Source of the DNA: Chrysomallon squamiferum
Lineage: Eukaryota; Mollusca; Gastropoda; Neomphalida; Peltospiridae
Length of the DNA stretch: 64,000 nt
Direction of reading: 5' to 3'
Assembly: GCA_012295275.1 (NCBI GenBank)
Contig: CM022672.1
Span: 1,963,943-2,027,942, forward strand
Of the stretch, positions 28,075 to 63,365 are shown in pieces (position 1 is the first letter of the stretch; every line of letters starts with the position of its first letter). The notes under the pieces were generated by a model, which saw nothing but the letters and a program-made list of their open reading frames with translations, was not told the origin of the DNA and searched no databases. Both the position numbers and the translations under genes were made by a program.

Positions 28075-30211
28075 GATAAAGAATTTAATGTGAAAAACAT
28101 ACATACATACCTATATACGCACGTATATGCAGATACATAGAGATACATAGTTACAGATACACAGAAACAGACAGATAACTGGACGAATAAATGGATGTAG
28201 GGAGGGAAGGAGAGATGGAATGAAGAACAGACAAAATATACAAACTATCAGCAGCTAGATAGGGACAGAGAAAGTTATTAATGCAAATTAATGTACATTA
28301 AACAATTTTGAATGGAGACAGCGTCTCTAATACAAATTTGCTATGTACTTTTCTCAGAGCAATGTTCTTATAAATAGTTGGTGCCTGATTGAACAAAAAC
28401 CCTCATTGTGTTTACATTTACTTCACCGTGGATATTATTAGATGTTTTCCGTGGAACCATCGTTAATTAGAGAAGAGCTAATCACGTCGTATTTCCGCCC
28501 ATTTCAACCACTTCATTTCAGACTTGCCTACATTTCTCTGAGTATTCAGAGACAGTCAGAGGAGAACACCCGCTAGTAATTCGTTACGTAGCATTCACGA
28601 TGACTTCGTTTTTAAGCCAGCGTGGAAAGGGGTTTACGGCCAAAATTATTTTACGGCTTTTATACAGAGGCATGTACGAACAGGAATGACTGAGTTAAAT
28701 GTATATACACACGCAGATGTAAACTGTATATTTTCAGTACAAATACATAAATACGTCGACATGAATAAACAGTCACGCACGTAGAATATACAGGAACGCA
28801 AAGTGAAAAATGTGATTTATTTTTGTACTTGGAACAGGGTTAAAGAATGTGTTTTTGTCACTGGGTGGCAGTATACCTTTCATATTACTTTTAATCTTCT
28901 TTGTTAATGTTTTGTTCTGTCGGTGAATCGAAAGGAAATTGCACACGTTCTTTTTTCTTTTTTTTAATTTATTTAATTGATTGAAGACGTTTGTGGTTAA
29001 CAAAACTGATTCCGAGTTTTGAAAAACAAAAAATAATTACAGTAATTTGTGTTAATGACATACTAAAGGTATATAAATTATTTCGTCTATCGATATCAAA
29101 GACTGCATTCAAAAATAACCTAATATCTGCAGCAAGAAGGATTTCTAACCATGTAATATTATTCTTACCACAAAGATGATGCTTTAAAAGTATTTCTGCA
29201 ATACCTTCGCTAAAAGGCTTAAAACTTTTTGTTCCTTAATGCGTAAAACCCACATTATTCACTGACTGAGTGAATTATGAGGACGAATCCCGCTAAGAAC
29301 CGCTATGCACCGTAGAGTCCACTCTGTCAGACATGCAGTATTTGATCCAATATTTCTTATCAAGATTAGTTGATTAGTACCTTAAAATTCTCCCAGCTTT
29401 TCAACAGAGTGGTGATATTGTAGTTTTTTTAACCATCAGTTAACAACATGACCATGGGATTTTTTACGAACAGATAAGAGCAACAGTAATTTATAATCCT
29501 ACAAAATAAATTTATCTCAGTGCATGTTCAGTAAACAGGCCAAGCTATGAATTTTGGATATGATGTTGACCTTCAATTGGAGGAGCTCCGGAAAATGGTA
29601 TCAAGGCAATTTCTAGCCTGGAAAATGCAAAAGTCTGGGAAATTAATCATCAACTTTTAAATTTACCGAACCATTAAATTTTAGAACACCTAACAGCAGT
29701 ATAATACAATAATATAATAATGTAAGAACAATATACAGACATAAAATCAAAGTGAGATTAAAAAAAAGAAAGAAAAAAAAGGAAAATAGAAAAATATAGG
29801 CTAGGCTGGATGAAGTTTGTTAGGTTTGAATGGTTATGGGTAAACAGTAAAATTTACTTTTACATTGAGTGAAAGTTGTTTGGCTGGACTCAGAAAAACT
29901 CAACAGTAGCTAAAGGAAAGGTTTCAAGTGTGAAATGGCAGGAAGTTATTATTTTATAATTTTTACAGATTGGTCCCGATTTTCCGAATTTCGGAAAATC
30001 GAGGTCCCGTGAAATTCATGGTCAACAGCCGTATTTGTCAACCTGTTGAATGTTTCTTTTTAATTAGCTTGTTAGCGCTAATCCAATTACACCAGATATT
30101 CGTGCGCCATTAACCAATAGCTTATAATTACAGACAAAAACAGAGAGAGACAGAGTGAAAGACGCAGAAACAACTAGAAGAACAGTACAGAAAAAAGAGT
30201 CGTTTATATAA

Positions 30212-30215
<4 letters not shown>
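26353..30215. other. Long stretch of mostly unique non-coding DNA
   Basis: No gene is recognised on either strand. Simple tracts are few: (TTA)n at 28043-28073 and an A run near 26575-26591. Segments at 26600-27110 and 28430-28640 are compositionally balanced and could hold regulatory or conserved elements. Confidence 0.5.
29977..30001. repeat. Perfect 11-base-arm palindrome
   Basis: CGATTTTCCGA and its exact reverse complement are separated by ATT. The words GGTCCC flank it in the same orientation on both sides. Confidence 0.9.

Positions 30216-30216
<1 letters not shown>

Positions 30217-30281
<65 letters not shown>
30217..30281. repeat. (GA)n microsatellite
   Basis: About 32 GA units. 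A second (GA)n tract lies 500 bases further on. Confidence 0.97.
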
Positions 30282-30283
<2 letters not shown>

Positions 30284-30773
30284 AAACTGATTTTTGATAC
30301 ATTTTTCATCCATTATCTTCCGGTACGGCATGAGGGGATTATTTTAGAAATATGACTCACTTACTTCACCGCAATGGTCTCTTGAGAATAATGTGAACAT
30401 CATATACCATGGAAATCAGACCCTAAGATGTCCATCAAATTCAATCAAAATAGTTGCCATCAATAAGGAGACACAATTTGGTATGGTTCCAGCTCTCGTG
30501 GGATCGATTGATGGAAGCCTGGGCCTGCGAGCCGCCTTTAATGGAAAAGAGAGTACATTGTATAACAATGATGAAAAACCTTTGATGTTGTAAGGGTGAT
30601 GTGTGTCGTTGACGTAGAAATGTCAGGTGCTTAGCACAGGCAGTTCGGTGACTAAGGTTACGAGTGTAGGAAGAAATTAACAAATTCTTACGCAAGTGTC
30701 TTAGATAATTTCTAGATCACTCTCGTTCACACACACATAGACTTTGAGGAGAACTGAGTAAGAACAACAAAAA

Positions 30774-30775
<2 letters not shown>
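30282..30775. other. Unique segment between two (GA)n tracts
   Basis: A 66-residue plus-strand open frame (30393-30593) and an overlapping minus-strand frame have fairly protein-like composition. I recognise neither, and no splice signals or homology support them. Confidence 0.3.
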
Positions 30776-30853
<78 letters not shown>

Positions 30854-30854
30854 T
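30776..30854. repeat. (GA)n microsatellite
   Basis: About 39 GA units with one AA interruption. Confidence 0.97.
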
Positions 30855-31117
30855 TGACGAAAAAACCCCAGATATAATGTCTGCATTAAATTTCAAACAT
30901 ATGATTTTCAAAATATCTGACAAGAATGCAACTTCTAACATTTTATGAGTTACTTTTGCCATTTAAAATCAAAAGATAATAATTATATTTTGTCTCCTTT
31001 TTTTTTAAATTTTTATTTTAATTTTATTTTCATGGGACATTGGGCAAAATAAAAAATGGCTATTATTACACTATATATAACATATGTCCTGACTATGATG
31101 GCATATATATGAGGGCA

Positions 31118-31121
<4 letters not shown>

Positions 31122-31158
<37 letters not shown>
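31122..31158. repeat. (TA)n microsatellite
   Basis: About 18 TA units. Confidence 0.95.
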
Positions 31159-31159
<1 letters not shown>

Positions 31160-31161
<2 letters not shown>

Positions 31162-32145
31162 CTCTTATTTATCAATCTTCCAACAATAAGATTGTTGTTA
31201 GAATTAATGACCACTTTATCAGCTATTTCTTACTATTTTTTTTTATTTTTACTTTCTAATCAGGTGTTGCTTTCAGATACCAAAGTGCTTGTCGCTTATG
31301 GCAGTACGTTTTACTTCTTATTGTAAAAAACTGAATAGTTTCCGAAACGTCTGCAGGGCAAACGTCAACCTTAAAAGTGGTCTGAGAAATCTCAGTGACC
31401 TTTCTCTTTCGGCATTTTTTCTCTTTCCAAAAACACGGTTCCTCAAATGATCAAAAACAAAAAATATTTTTTTCCCCAGTAGCATGTTATTAGTGTCCAA
31501 TATCTTTTTTGTTTTCTTGTGTATAGCTAAAGGCGTAAATTAGGATAACAAATTCAATGTATATGGATGTGGATGTGTTTGTGTTTGTATGCATGTAATT
31601 ATATGTGTATATATATAAATGAATAGATATAGATATTTTTTTTTAATATAGATATAGATATAGATATTTTTTTTACAATGCAGAGCTAATTATTTTTTTA
31701 ACAATACAAACTATGCTCATTATTTTACAACAGTTACTACCCATCCTTGTTGTGTAGACAATGTGAAACTAGACAAAGAAATACTGCAATGCTGGAAATG
31801 GTGACTTCCAACCTCTAAGTCAGTAAAGCTGGACCATGGCCGTTCAAATATTTTGTGTTGGGAAGATATACACACCCACAATAAATATGTGAGAAAGTAA
31901 TTATTTTTCTCTGGCAAAGGAAAGAAATACTGAATGATCCCTTCAATACATTTGATCTAGTTATATGTGATTACATACTATTAGGTTAACGATCTTTAAA
32001 ATGCATCTTCAAACTAATATGCCACAGTCTTTGATATACCAGAAACAAGGCATTTGGCTAGCTTATAGATTGTAGAATTATAAATTAACTGGATGAGAAA
32101 CTAACCTAAGTGGGTATGTCACATTTGAGCCAGTCAGTCTTCATA
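31160..32145. other. Non-coding DNA
   Basis: No gene is recognised. A GATATA-rich tract sits at 31624-31670. A balanced block at 31740-31880 may be an old dispersed repeat, but I cannot name it. Confidence 0.5.
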
Positions 32146-32146
32146 A

Positions 32147-32355
32147 TTGTAGATATTTTTTTAATAGAAGAAAGATAAAATATAAGATGGATTTTTGTCA
32201 ATGTTATTTTAAATTTGGTTTATTCAAAAGATAATAAGACATGATGTTTTATCATTATTATTATTACATTTCCAATTCTAGAAATGTTTTAACAGAAGAA
32301 AGATAAAATATGGATGAGTTTTTGTCACCCTGAATTTAAATTTGCTTTATTCCAT
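32147..32355. repeat. Tandem duplication, unit about 125 bases
   Basis: AGAAGAAAGATAAAATATAA, a TTTTTGTCA phrase and a TTTAAATTTG-TTTATTC phrase at 32147-32228 recur at 32275-32352. Confidence 0.8.
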
Positions 32356-32569
32356 AGTGTTATTCTTTTCTAATACAGATTTTTTTTTTCTGTGACATAG
32401 ATGTTTTCTCTAACACTATTATTTAAAAAAGTTCATATAAAAATGACTTTTAAAACTAATTTAAATGTAAAACCAGTAGGAATAACAAACATTACAAAAT
32501 AAAAACAATACAATGAATATGGTGACTTACGTGTTTTATTACCGGTATAATATCCATGCTTAAATTATA

Positions 32570-33570
32570 AATTCTTTATGCATCCATTGTATTGGAAGTA
32601 CAATAAAATAATACGTATACTTTTTCACTAATAATTTAAAGCCATTATTCATTTTTAATTTGTTTTTAAAAAATACTTCCACACATAGACTTCACATACA
32701 AACCATGCTTTTATGCTTCCCATATACAGATTTTATTTCACTTTATTTTAATGAAACATTTTTATTTTATTTTATTTTTTTCAAAAGAAGAATATACTGA
32801 TTATAGAAGTATCCAGAATTCCTGATAGAACAGAATTAATTTTTTTCAATAAAAATATATTTATTTTCTTTATCATTTAATGATTTATGCATCCACATTT
32901 TGAATGCTGACAAAATACATAATTTTGTAACAATAAATTCAGACTATTGTCATTTTTTAAATTATTTATGCAATAATTACAGTTTTTCTGAAAAAAAAAA
33001 AAAATAATAATAAAAAAATTATGGAGCATAAACTGCGAACATTTTTACTATTTATGCATCAATTTAATTATTCCGATAAAATAAAACATTAACTTGTTTC
33101 TATCTCGGTAAAAAAACAAAAAACACATCTTATTTATGCCTCTATTCAAATGATTCATTATTAATAAAACAATGTGCTTGCATTAATCTTTTTCATACCA
33201 ATAAATTGAATTTCCATTAATTATTTTCTTTGTTTTTATGCATCCATATACTTCATAATTATAAAATAAATAATCTGACTGTTTCAATTATAATTACTAA
33301 CCATAGTTTTATTTTTTATGCATTCAGTTATGAATAAAATAATGCATTGTCCATTTCAACAACAATCAAAACTGTTCTTAATTATATTTTATTTTTTTAT
33401 GCATCCACAGATTTTGTATCAATAAAATAATACAAAAACCTTTTCAATAATAAATTACGACCATTATTGATTATATTTTCTTTATCTTATTTATGCATCA
33501 ATGAATCTCATACATGAATAAAACAATACACTTCAATAATAAATTAAGATTATTATCATCTACTGACATT
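32570..33570. repeat. Degenerate tandem array with recurring TTTATGCAT
   Basis: TTTATGCATCCA or a close variant occurs near 32575, 32710, 32883, 32965, 33051, 33132, 33234, 33318, 33397 and 33490. Each is usually followed by AATAAAATAATAC-type and CAATAATAAATTA-type words. Units are mostly 80-100 bases (up to about 170) and strongly diverged outside the ATGCAT core. Confidence 0.85.
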
Positions 33571-34545
33571 GCACATACCCATGATGAGATAATGATAGGA
33601 GATATAACGAAATAATTTTACACAGAAAATTAAAGTTCATACAAGAATACAGTTTTAATATATACATTAAGCAGTTTTATACTGACATAAGCTGATTTAT
33701 ACAACAGCAGTAATTAATAATACTTGCTTTAACATTTATTAGAAGTAAGAAGACTTTTTGGTTGTCATTTCTTTTTTAAACAAAACCAATATAAAAAAAA
33801 ACCTTAAAGGAAAGGAAAAAGAAACAGCCCCAATACATTACATCTGATCAGTATGGAAATAAATAATACAAATATGGTCAGACATTCCCATGCAACCTTC
33901 TTATAACTATATGAATACCACAAAATATCCTTCTCTTCTTAGTTTTTAAGAGGATTAAAGAAGAAAAATGTTCTGTCACATACAAAAAAAAAAAAAATAA
34001 TAATAAAATAAAATAAAATAAAATAAATAATAATAATAATAATAATAATAAAAACAAAAAAAGAAATAATAATAAAAAACAAACTCTGCCTTGTTATCTC
34101 AATGTTAAAAGAAAAATAAATTCTCTCTCTCTCTCTTTCTCAGACACACATGTACTGTAACACATTCAGAGAGTTCTTCAAAGAACCAAAACCTAATACT
34201 CTTGACTAAGAAAAAAAAAAACAATAACAATAATCTGCCATAAGAAAAGTAATGTCCTGAACACCAAGTCCATACAATTACATCAACAAGTAACATATGT
34301 TTGTTTATTTGCACTGTTTGATCTACTGAAGAGCAAAGACACTTTCAAACAACAGATGTAATAGATAATGAACAACAATGTCTTGCCACACTTTTGCTAA
34401 ACAGATAAGCTGGCGGTTTTAACACATACCGCATTCTCCTACTGCCAAAAGGTCTATTTTCTTTGCTTATTTTTATTAGCCTGCTAATATGTGAAGAGTG
34501 ACACAAGCTTGCAAAATCAGACACTGTATAGCAGACTCTGGACTC
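33571..34545. other. Non-coding DNA
   Basis: AT-rich, with an AATA-rich tract at 33988-34080. No gene is recognised. Confidence 0.6.
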
Positions 34546-35000
34546 ATCAGAAACTTGTACTTGTGATGTGGGTATGTTTCTGTTAAGTACACAACTTGTC
34601 AAGGATGCAATACAACTTCATGTTTTGCCAGAATTAATATGGTACACCATACTCTAGTAGAAAAACAAACTTCTACAGTATTGTATGTTTATTGCAGAAC
34701 TGATCAAACATGCCTGCCATGGGTAGTTTCTGATTTTGCCTGAATTCGACATGGTTAGGCAATAGTAAAAGGTGGGACACTATGGGTAAAGACTGATGGT
34801 AATTTTTAGGATGTTTCTAAACAGTTCAGATACACATGTAATGGGCACAACTTCTTATTTTGCTACAATTAGACATGATGGGATTGACATGAAGAATCTC
34901 AAATGGGTGAAGGAAGGTTTTACCTTGTTTCCATTTCATCACATGGAACTGTTACAAAATGACAGCTATGAGTACAAGTTTCAACTTTGCCAGAACAGTT
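34546..35000. repeat. Degenerate tandem array, unit about 115-130 bases
   Basis: CAACTTC-T-TTTTGCCAGAATTA followed by ACATGG, or variants, occur near 34612, 34726, 34848 and 34976, with related sequence between. Confidence 0.7.
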
Positions 35001-35659
35001 GAAGGACACAAGTATAAATATAATTTATTTAAAATTTTGTTGATTTTGAAAATTTATTGCAATGAAAATCTAGTCGTAAATATGTGGTTAATATCATTTT
35101 ATTTTTATTATTATGCTTTTTGCATTTATAGAAACTTTCATAATTGCTATATAACTGTACTTCTTTAAATCATAAAAAAAAATTAAAAAAAAAAGAGTAA
35201 GAAGAGAAAAAATAGAATAAATAAATAAATGGTAGTAAAAGATAAATGAAAGGAAAAATACTTGACCACACAATTTATCATTAAATTCCATCTTAGACAC
35301 AGAAACTCATATACACATACATCACAGAAAAAAGAGAAAAGAGAAAAGAAAAACACAAATATGTACACTAACATTATTAATAAACATACTCCAATTTTAC
35401 AAAGATTCATGCATGCTCATCATGGGTCTCAAACTGACCAATCAGTGTCAAGGCTAACATGATTAGAATTACAAATTATTCTTCAATATTTTTGATAGTG
35501 ACACTAATAAGGTTTTAATATAATTACTTTGTTGTAGATGCAATAACAAGGTTTTTAAAATAAATTCATATTTGTTTAAACCAAAAAAAAATCCAAAAGA
35601 CAAAATATAATTTAAGAAAGTAAAATGTAAAAATAAACCAAATGAAAATATAAAATTAG

Positions 35660-35696
<37 letters not shown>

Positions 35697-36855
35697 AATG
35701 AAAGAAAAAAAAAAAATTAATTAATGTTTTTTATTTTTAAATTTAAAAAAAATAGTTTTAATTTTTTATTAATATTATTAGGGTTTTTTTGTGGTAAATT
35801 TAGTGCATTTCAAATATTTCATAACAGATTATATTCCAATTTTTAAAATATACTTTTTTTTTTTTTTTATTTGTTTAAGTAATATGATTTTTTTTTTTTT
35901 TTGTTATTATTATTTTGTTGCCTGTTATATCATTAATACTTTATCTAATATTAAGAAGAAAAAGAGCAGGAAAATGAAATACACAAAATACAAATATTAA
36001 AATTTAAAAATAATTCAAACTCATAAAATACTTTATACATATTTGTGAATAAATGATAGAGACAAAGAAATAAAATAAATACATTAATGATGGAACAAAC
36101 TGGAACTTTTCATTGTATGAAATATATTAAATATATTAAATTATAAATAATCTGATTAATATAGCAAAATAGAAGAAAAAGTGGTATGATATAAAAACAC
36201 TGTGGTACCTATAAAATAAATAATAACACAATAAATGGTTTTTGAGCTGAATGACTTCATATTAATGCAAACTGAATAAATTAAGCCATATTCTAACTAT
36301 GTAAACATAATGGACTCATATAACAAAACAAAACTTCAACATAAATACAATTTCAACAGTTGTGCATTAAGTTACTATATACTGGTTTATTAAATTACTG
36401 ACTAAAATAAAAGTAATCAACAAAAACTTTACCATATCTTATAAAGGAAGTTATAGGATTAGTAATACTCTTTATGAATATAAAAAAAAAAAAAAAATAA
36501 TAATAATAATAATAAAATGAACTTTTTAAAATTAATTTCTTGAAATTGACTCTGTATGTAAAAAAAAAAAAAAAAAAAAAAAAAAATTATGAAAATATCA
36601 GAAATATCAGAAATTATCTCACTAAATAGTCAAAAACAGAAAGATTTGATTATCTCCTTATTATATTAGTAAAGATTTGATGATTAAATAATAATAATAA
36701 TAATAAAAAATTAAAAATTAAAAAGAAGAAAAGAATGTAATTAGTTTGAGTAGAGGTTCTTCAGTATTATTTTGCTGGGAGACAGTTGATATATATATAT
36801 ATATAAAGAGAGAAAACAGTTGTTTTGTTTTGGGATTTTGTAATTTCTCTAACTG
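35001..36855. other. AT-rich non-coding DNA downstream of ARMH3
   Basis: A 33-base A run at 35662-35694, A runs at 36482-36497 and 36561-36586, and AAT triplets. The right part must include the ARMH3 3' UTR. Confidence 0.6.
36386..36391 (-). terminator. Possible ARMH3 polyadenylation signal
   Basis: AATAAA on the minus strand, about 465 bases after the ARMH3 stop codon, with a (TTA)n and T-run 3' UTR in between. AT-rich DNA yields this hexamer often by chance, so the call is weak. Confidence 0.2.
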
Positions 36856-54837
<17,982 letters not shown>

Positions 54838-54880
54838 GACTCAGTTGTTACATGATGCAAATTTGCAGCTCATGAAGAGT

Positions 54881-55773
54881 CTAGAATGACAAGTTAAGCA
54901 ATTGATGACAAAATTAAAACCATATCATATTAATTAAATAATAATAATAATAATAATAAAAATCCAAAAAAATCAACACTGATGTATTCAGCAGTTAGAA
55001 TAAAAGCTGCTCAGCAAAAACTAACAAACAGACATTTTTTATTTAGTATTAATTCTTTATATTACCTATTTGTGGATTCAAAATATTTCGAATTAATTAC
55101 TTAATGTTTTAATAGAGTTAAATATTTTGATGACAAGCAGTCATTCATTGGTAAGCAATAAAAATGTTTACCATTCCAGTTTTTCCTGAACATACACATG
55201 GTATAGTAGTCATTTAATTACTGTCTTAAGAGACAGCTATTTAGGGATGTTAAATATTAGGTATTATGAGTTTCCATTCATGATTTTAGAAAGTCATTTA
55301 TAGTATATAATATTGTAAGACACTGAATTTTAGGTGCAGAACATTCTTCAAATAAATTATAGTCATGACAGACCGTAAGTCGTAAGTTCAAAGCCAAAGG
55401 ATTACATTTTACAATTTATATTATTTTTATACCATAGACATCTGGTGTATTTTTTAGTTTATACTACATTTTATTATATTTATCACTTACCGACACATTT
55501 AACAGATTTAAAAAATAACAATAACATATGACAGAGAAATGGGGAATAACTTAATAAGGATCTTTTTGCAACCGAATTCATGAATGATTGTTGGCCGATT
55601 AAAAATGCTAGTTTACTACTAGACTAGAAATGAAATTAAATCGATTCCGTTAAATCAACAGAATTCTGCACAAAAATAAATATGATCAATGCAAAGGAAA
55701 GATAATGCATGTCATTACTGATATTTGTATTTTATAGTCCCGATATCATTAATATATATTTACATTTTAATAC
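54881..55773. other. Probable ARMH3 5' UTR intron
   Basis: Bounded by the acceptor at 54881 and the donor at 55773 on the minus strand. AT-rich, with an AAT tract near 54939-54960. Nothing else is recognised. Confidence 0.45.
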
Positions 55774-55850
55774 CTTCTGACTCAACAGCGAAAACCGGAT
55801 GTCTTTAAAAGAAATCTCCTTCCGGTTGTCAGATGCGGGCAATCCGAACT
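55774..55850 (-). other. ARMH3: Probable ARMH3 5' UTR exon (non-coding)
   Basis: On the minus strand a good donor, AAG|GTATTA, ends at 55774. It pairs with the acceptor at 54881 in front of the start-codon exon. The stretch is locally CpG-enriched and contains ETS-like cores, as seen close to housekeeping transcription starts. The right edge (start site) is a guess. Confidence 0.45.
55819..55825 (-). promoter_or_regulatory. ETS/GABP-like site
   Basis: CCGGAAG on the minus strand, the classic ETS-family core in CpG-type promoters. A second core, ACCGGATGT, is at 55794-55802 on the plus strand. Both fall in the presumed ARMH3 leader exon. Confidence 0.35.
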
Positions 55851-55959
55851 ATTATTTACAAAACCCAGTGTAACATTATTTGGCTTGTGATTGTTACCAA
55901 TATTACTGTTATATTAAAATATAATGTGCAAGATCGTTTTGAACTTTTGATTGCAAAAG

Positions 55960-56076
55960 ACAAGTGTTTCCATGGAGACGTTTACAAGTGCCAAGGGGGA
56001 CCACTCTAGTTTGGTTTCAATGAATAGAAACATGGTGATTGTGTAAATAAAAAAGTTACGAATCGTTTTTTTAACT
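55960..56076 (+). other. LRP2BP: Probable LRP2BP 5' UTR exon (non-coding)
   Basis: A consensus donor, AACT|GTAAGT, ends at 56076. It pairs with the acceptor before 56960, giving an untranslated leader exon. The left edge is not determined. No long open frame lies in it. Confidence 0.4.
55966..55979. promoter_or_regulatory. RFX X-box-like motif
   Basis: GTTTCCATGGAGAC fits the RFX consensus RYYNYY-N(1-3)-RRNRAC at every defined position, with a 2-base spacer. RFX factors regulate ciliary genes in animals. It lies just upstream of, or within, the LRP2BP leader exon. Confidence 0.5.
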
Positions 56077-56394
56077 GTAAGTAACTTCATTTGTCCATGT
56101 TTAGAAATACTGTTATTTATATTTATTAAGGTAAAATTTTATATCATCAAAACTATGTTATTATCTATGTATTTGTAGTTTAACAAGTAGTGATTATTAT
56201 CATTACAAATTTTATTCTTTAATATTAATTATTATAAAAAACATTGAAATTAAATAGATCAGAGTTTGTACGTAACATAGCATAATTTAGTTTTTAAAAT
56301 ACTATCTAAAAGTGCTGAAAATGAATTATTATTTAAACTGGTGTAACATATACGTGATATTTTACATATTAACAAAATTATTATTATGACGATC

Positions 56395-56452
<58 letters not shown>
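56395..56452. repeat. (AAT)n microsatellite
   Basis: About 19 AAT units in the probable LRP2BP 5' UTR intron. Confidence 0.97.
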
Positions 56453-56453
<1 letters not shown>

Positions 56454-56739
56454 TCCATAGAGATAACAGATAATATTTTCTAATGTTGTCATAATTATTT
56501 AAAAAAAAATACATTCCATTATAAAGTAGGATGTGACTAATTCTCTTTAGATATATAAAAACATGTTTAAAATGAAAACAAACAACAATAACAAAGAGAT
56601 GAATTCAGTTAATATCTTTCTAGTAAATTAACTTTTTCTCCATAGCTTTATTTTTTTATTTTTCTCACAAAGCAACATCTTTTAACTTTTCTGTTGTTTT
56701 AGAATACTGAGTAAAATAAATTGTTTGATATCATCTAAT

Positions 56740-56740
<1 letters not shown>

Positions 56741-56772
<32 letters not shown>
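56741..56772. repeat. (GT)n microsatellite
   Basis: About 15 GT units, followed by GA-rich sequence to about 56850. Confidence 0.95.
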
Positions 56773-56773
<1 letters not shown>

Positions 56774-56988
56774 AACCAAGAATTAGAAAGAGAGAGGGAA
56801 GGAGGGAGCGACAAAGGAATGCAGAGAGAAAGAAAGAACAAAAAGAAACAGTGTGGTAGAAAGACAGTCATATTATTCCTAAATTATTAAAGCATAAACA
56901 TTTAAAAAAAAAGAAAAAAAAAAGAAGCTATTTATTTTGTTATTACACATCTATTTCAGGTTTATATACTTAGTCATAGATAGACAAA

Positions 56989-63129
<6,141 letters not shown>

Positions 63130-63165
63130 GTGAGTTATGGTCAACATTTAAATTTTAATAATGAT

Positions 63166-63365
63166 TTTAGAGTCATACTAAAATCTTAGTGATGATTGTA
63201 AGCTTGTGATAGTCATATTTAAATCTTGGTGGTGATTTTAGGTTTATGACATCATATTTCAATCAAGGTGGTGACTTTAAACTTGTGACAGTTAATATAG
63301 TAATTATGGTGATGTCCCTTAAGCTTGTGATAGTCATATTGAATCAAGGCGATGACTATAATTTC
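63166..63365. repeat. Degenerate tandem array, unit about 45-50 bases
   Basis: GATTTTA-GCTTGTGATAGTCATA and AAATCTTGGTGGTGAT phrases recur four to five times directly after LRP2BP exon 5. Confidence 0.8.

Larger units (their letters stand above)
55774..56076. promoter_or_regulatory. Candidate bidirectional ARMH3/LRP2BP promoter
   Basis: The inferred untranslated exons of two divergent genes face each other within about 300 bases. The interval has more CpG than its surroundings. ETS-like cores lie at 55794-55802 and 55819-55825, and an X-box-like palindrome at 55966-55979. No TATA box is evident at a sensible place. Inference from exon positions and motifs only. Confidence 0.5.

Noticed and set aside
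30393-30593. 66-residue plus-strand frame
   Set aside because: Composition is protein-like, but no family is recognised, the opposite strand is also open, and no splice or promoter context supports it.
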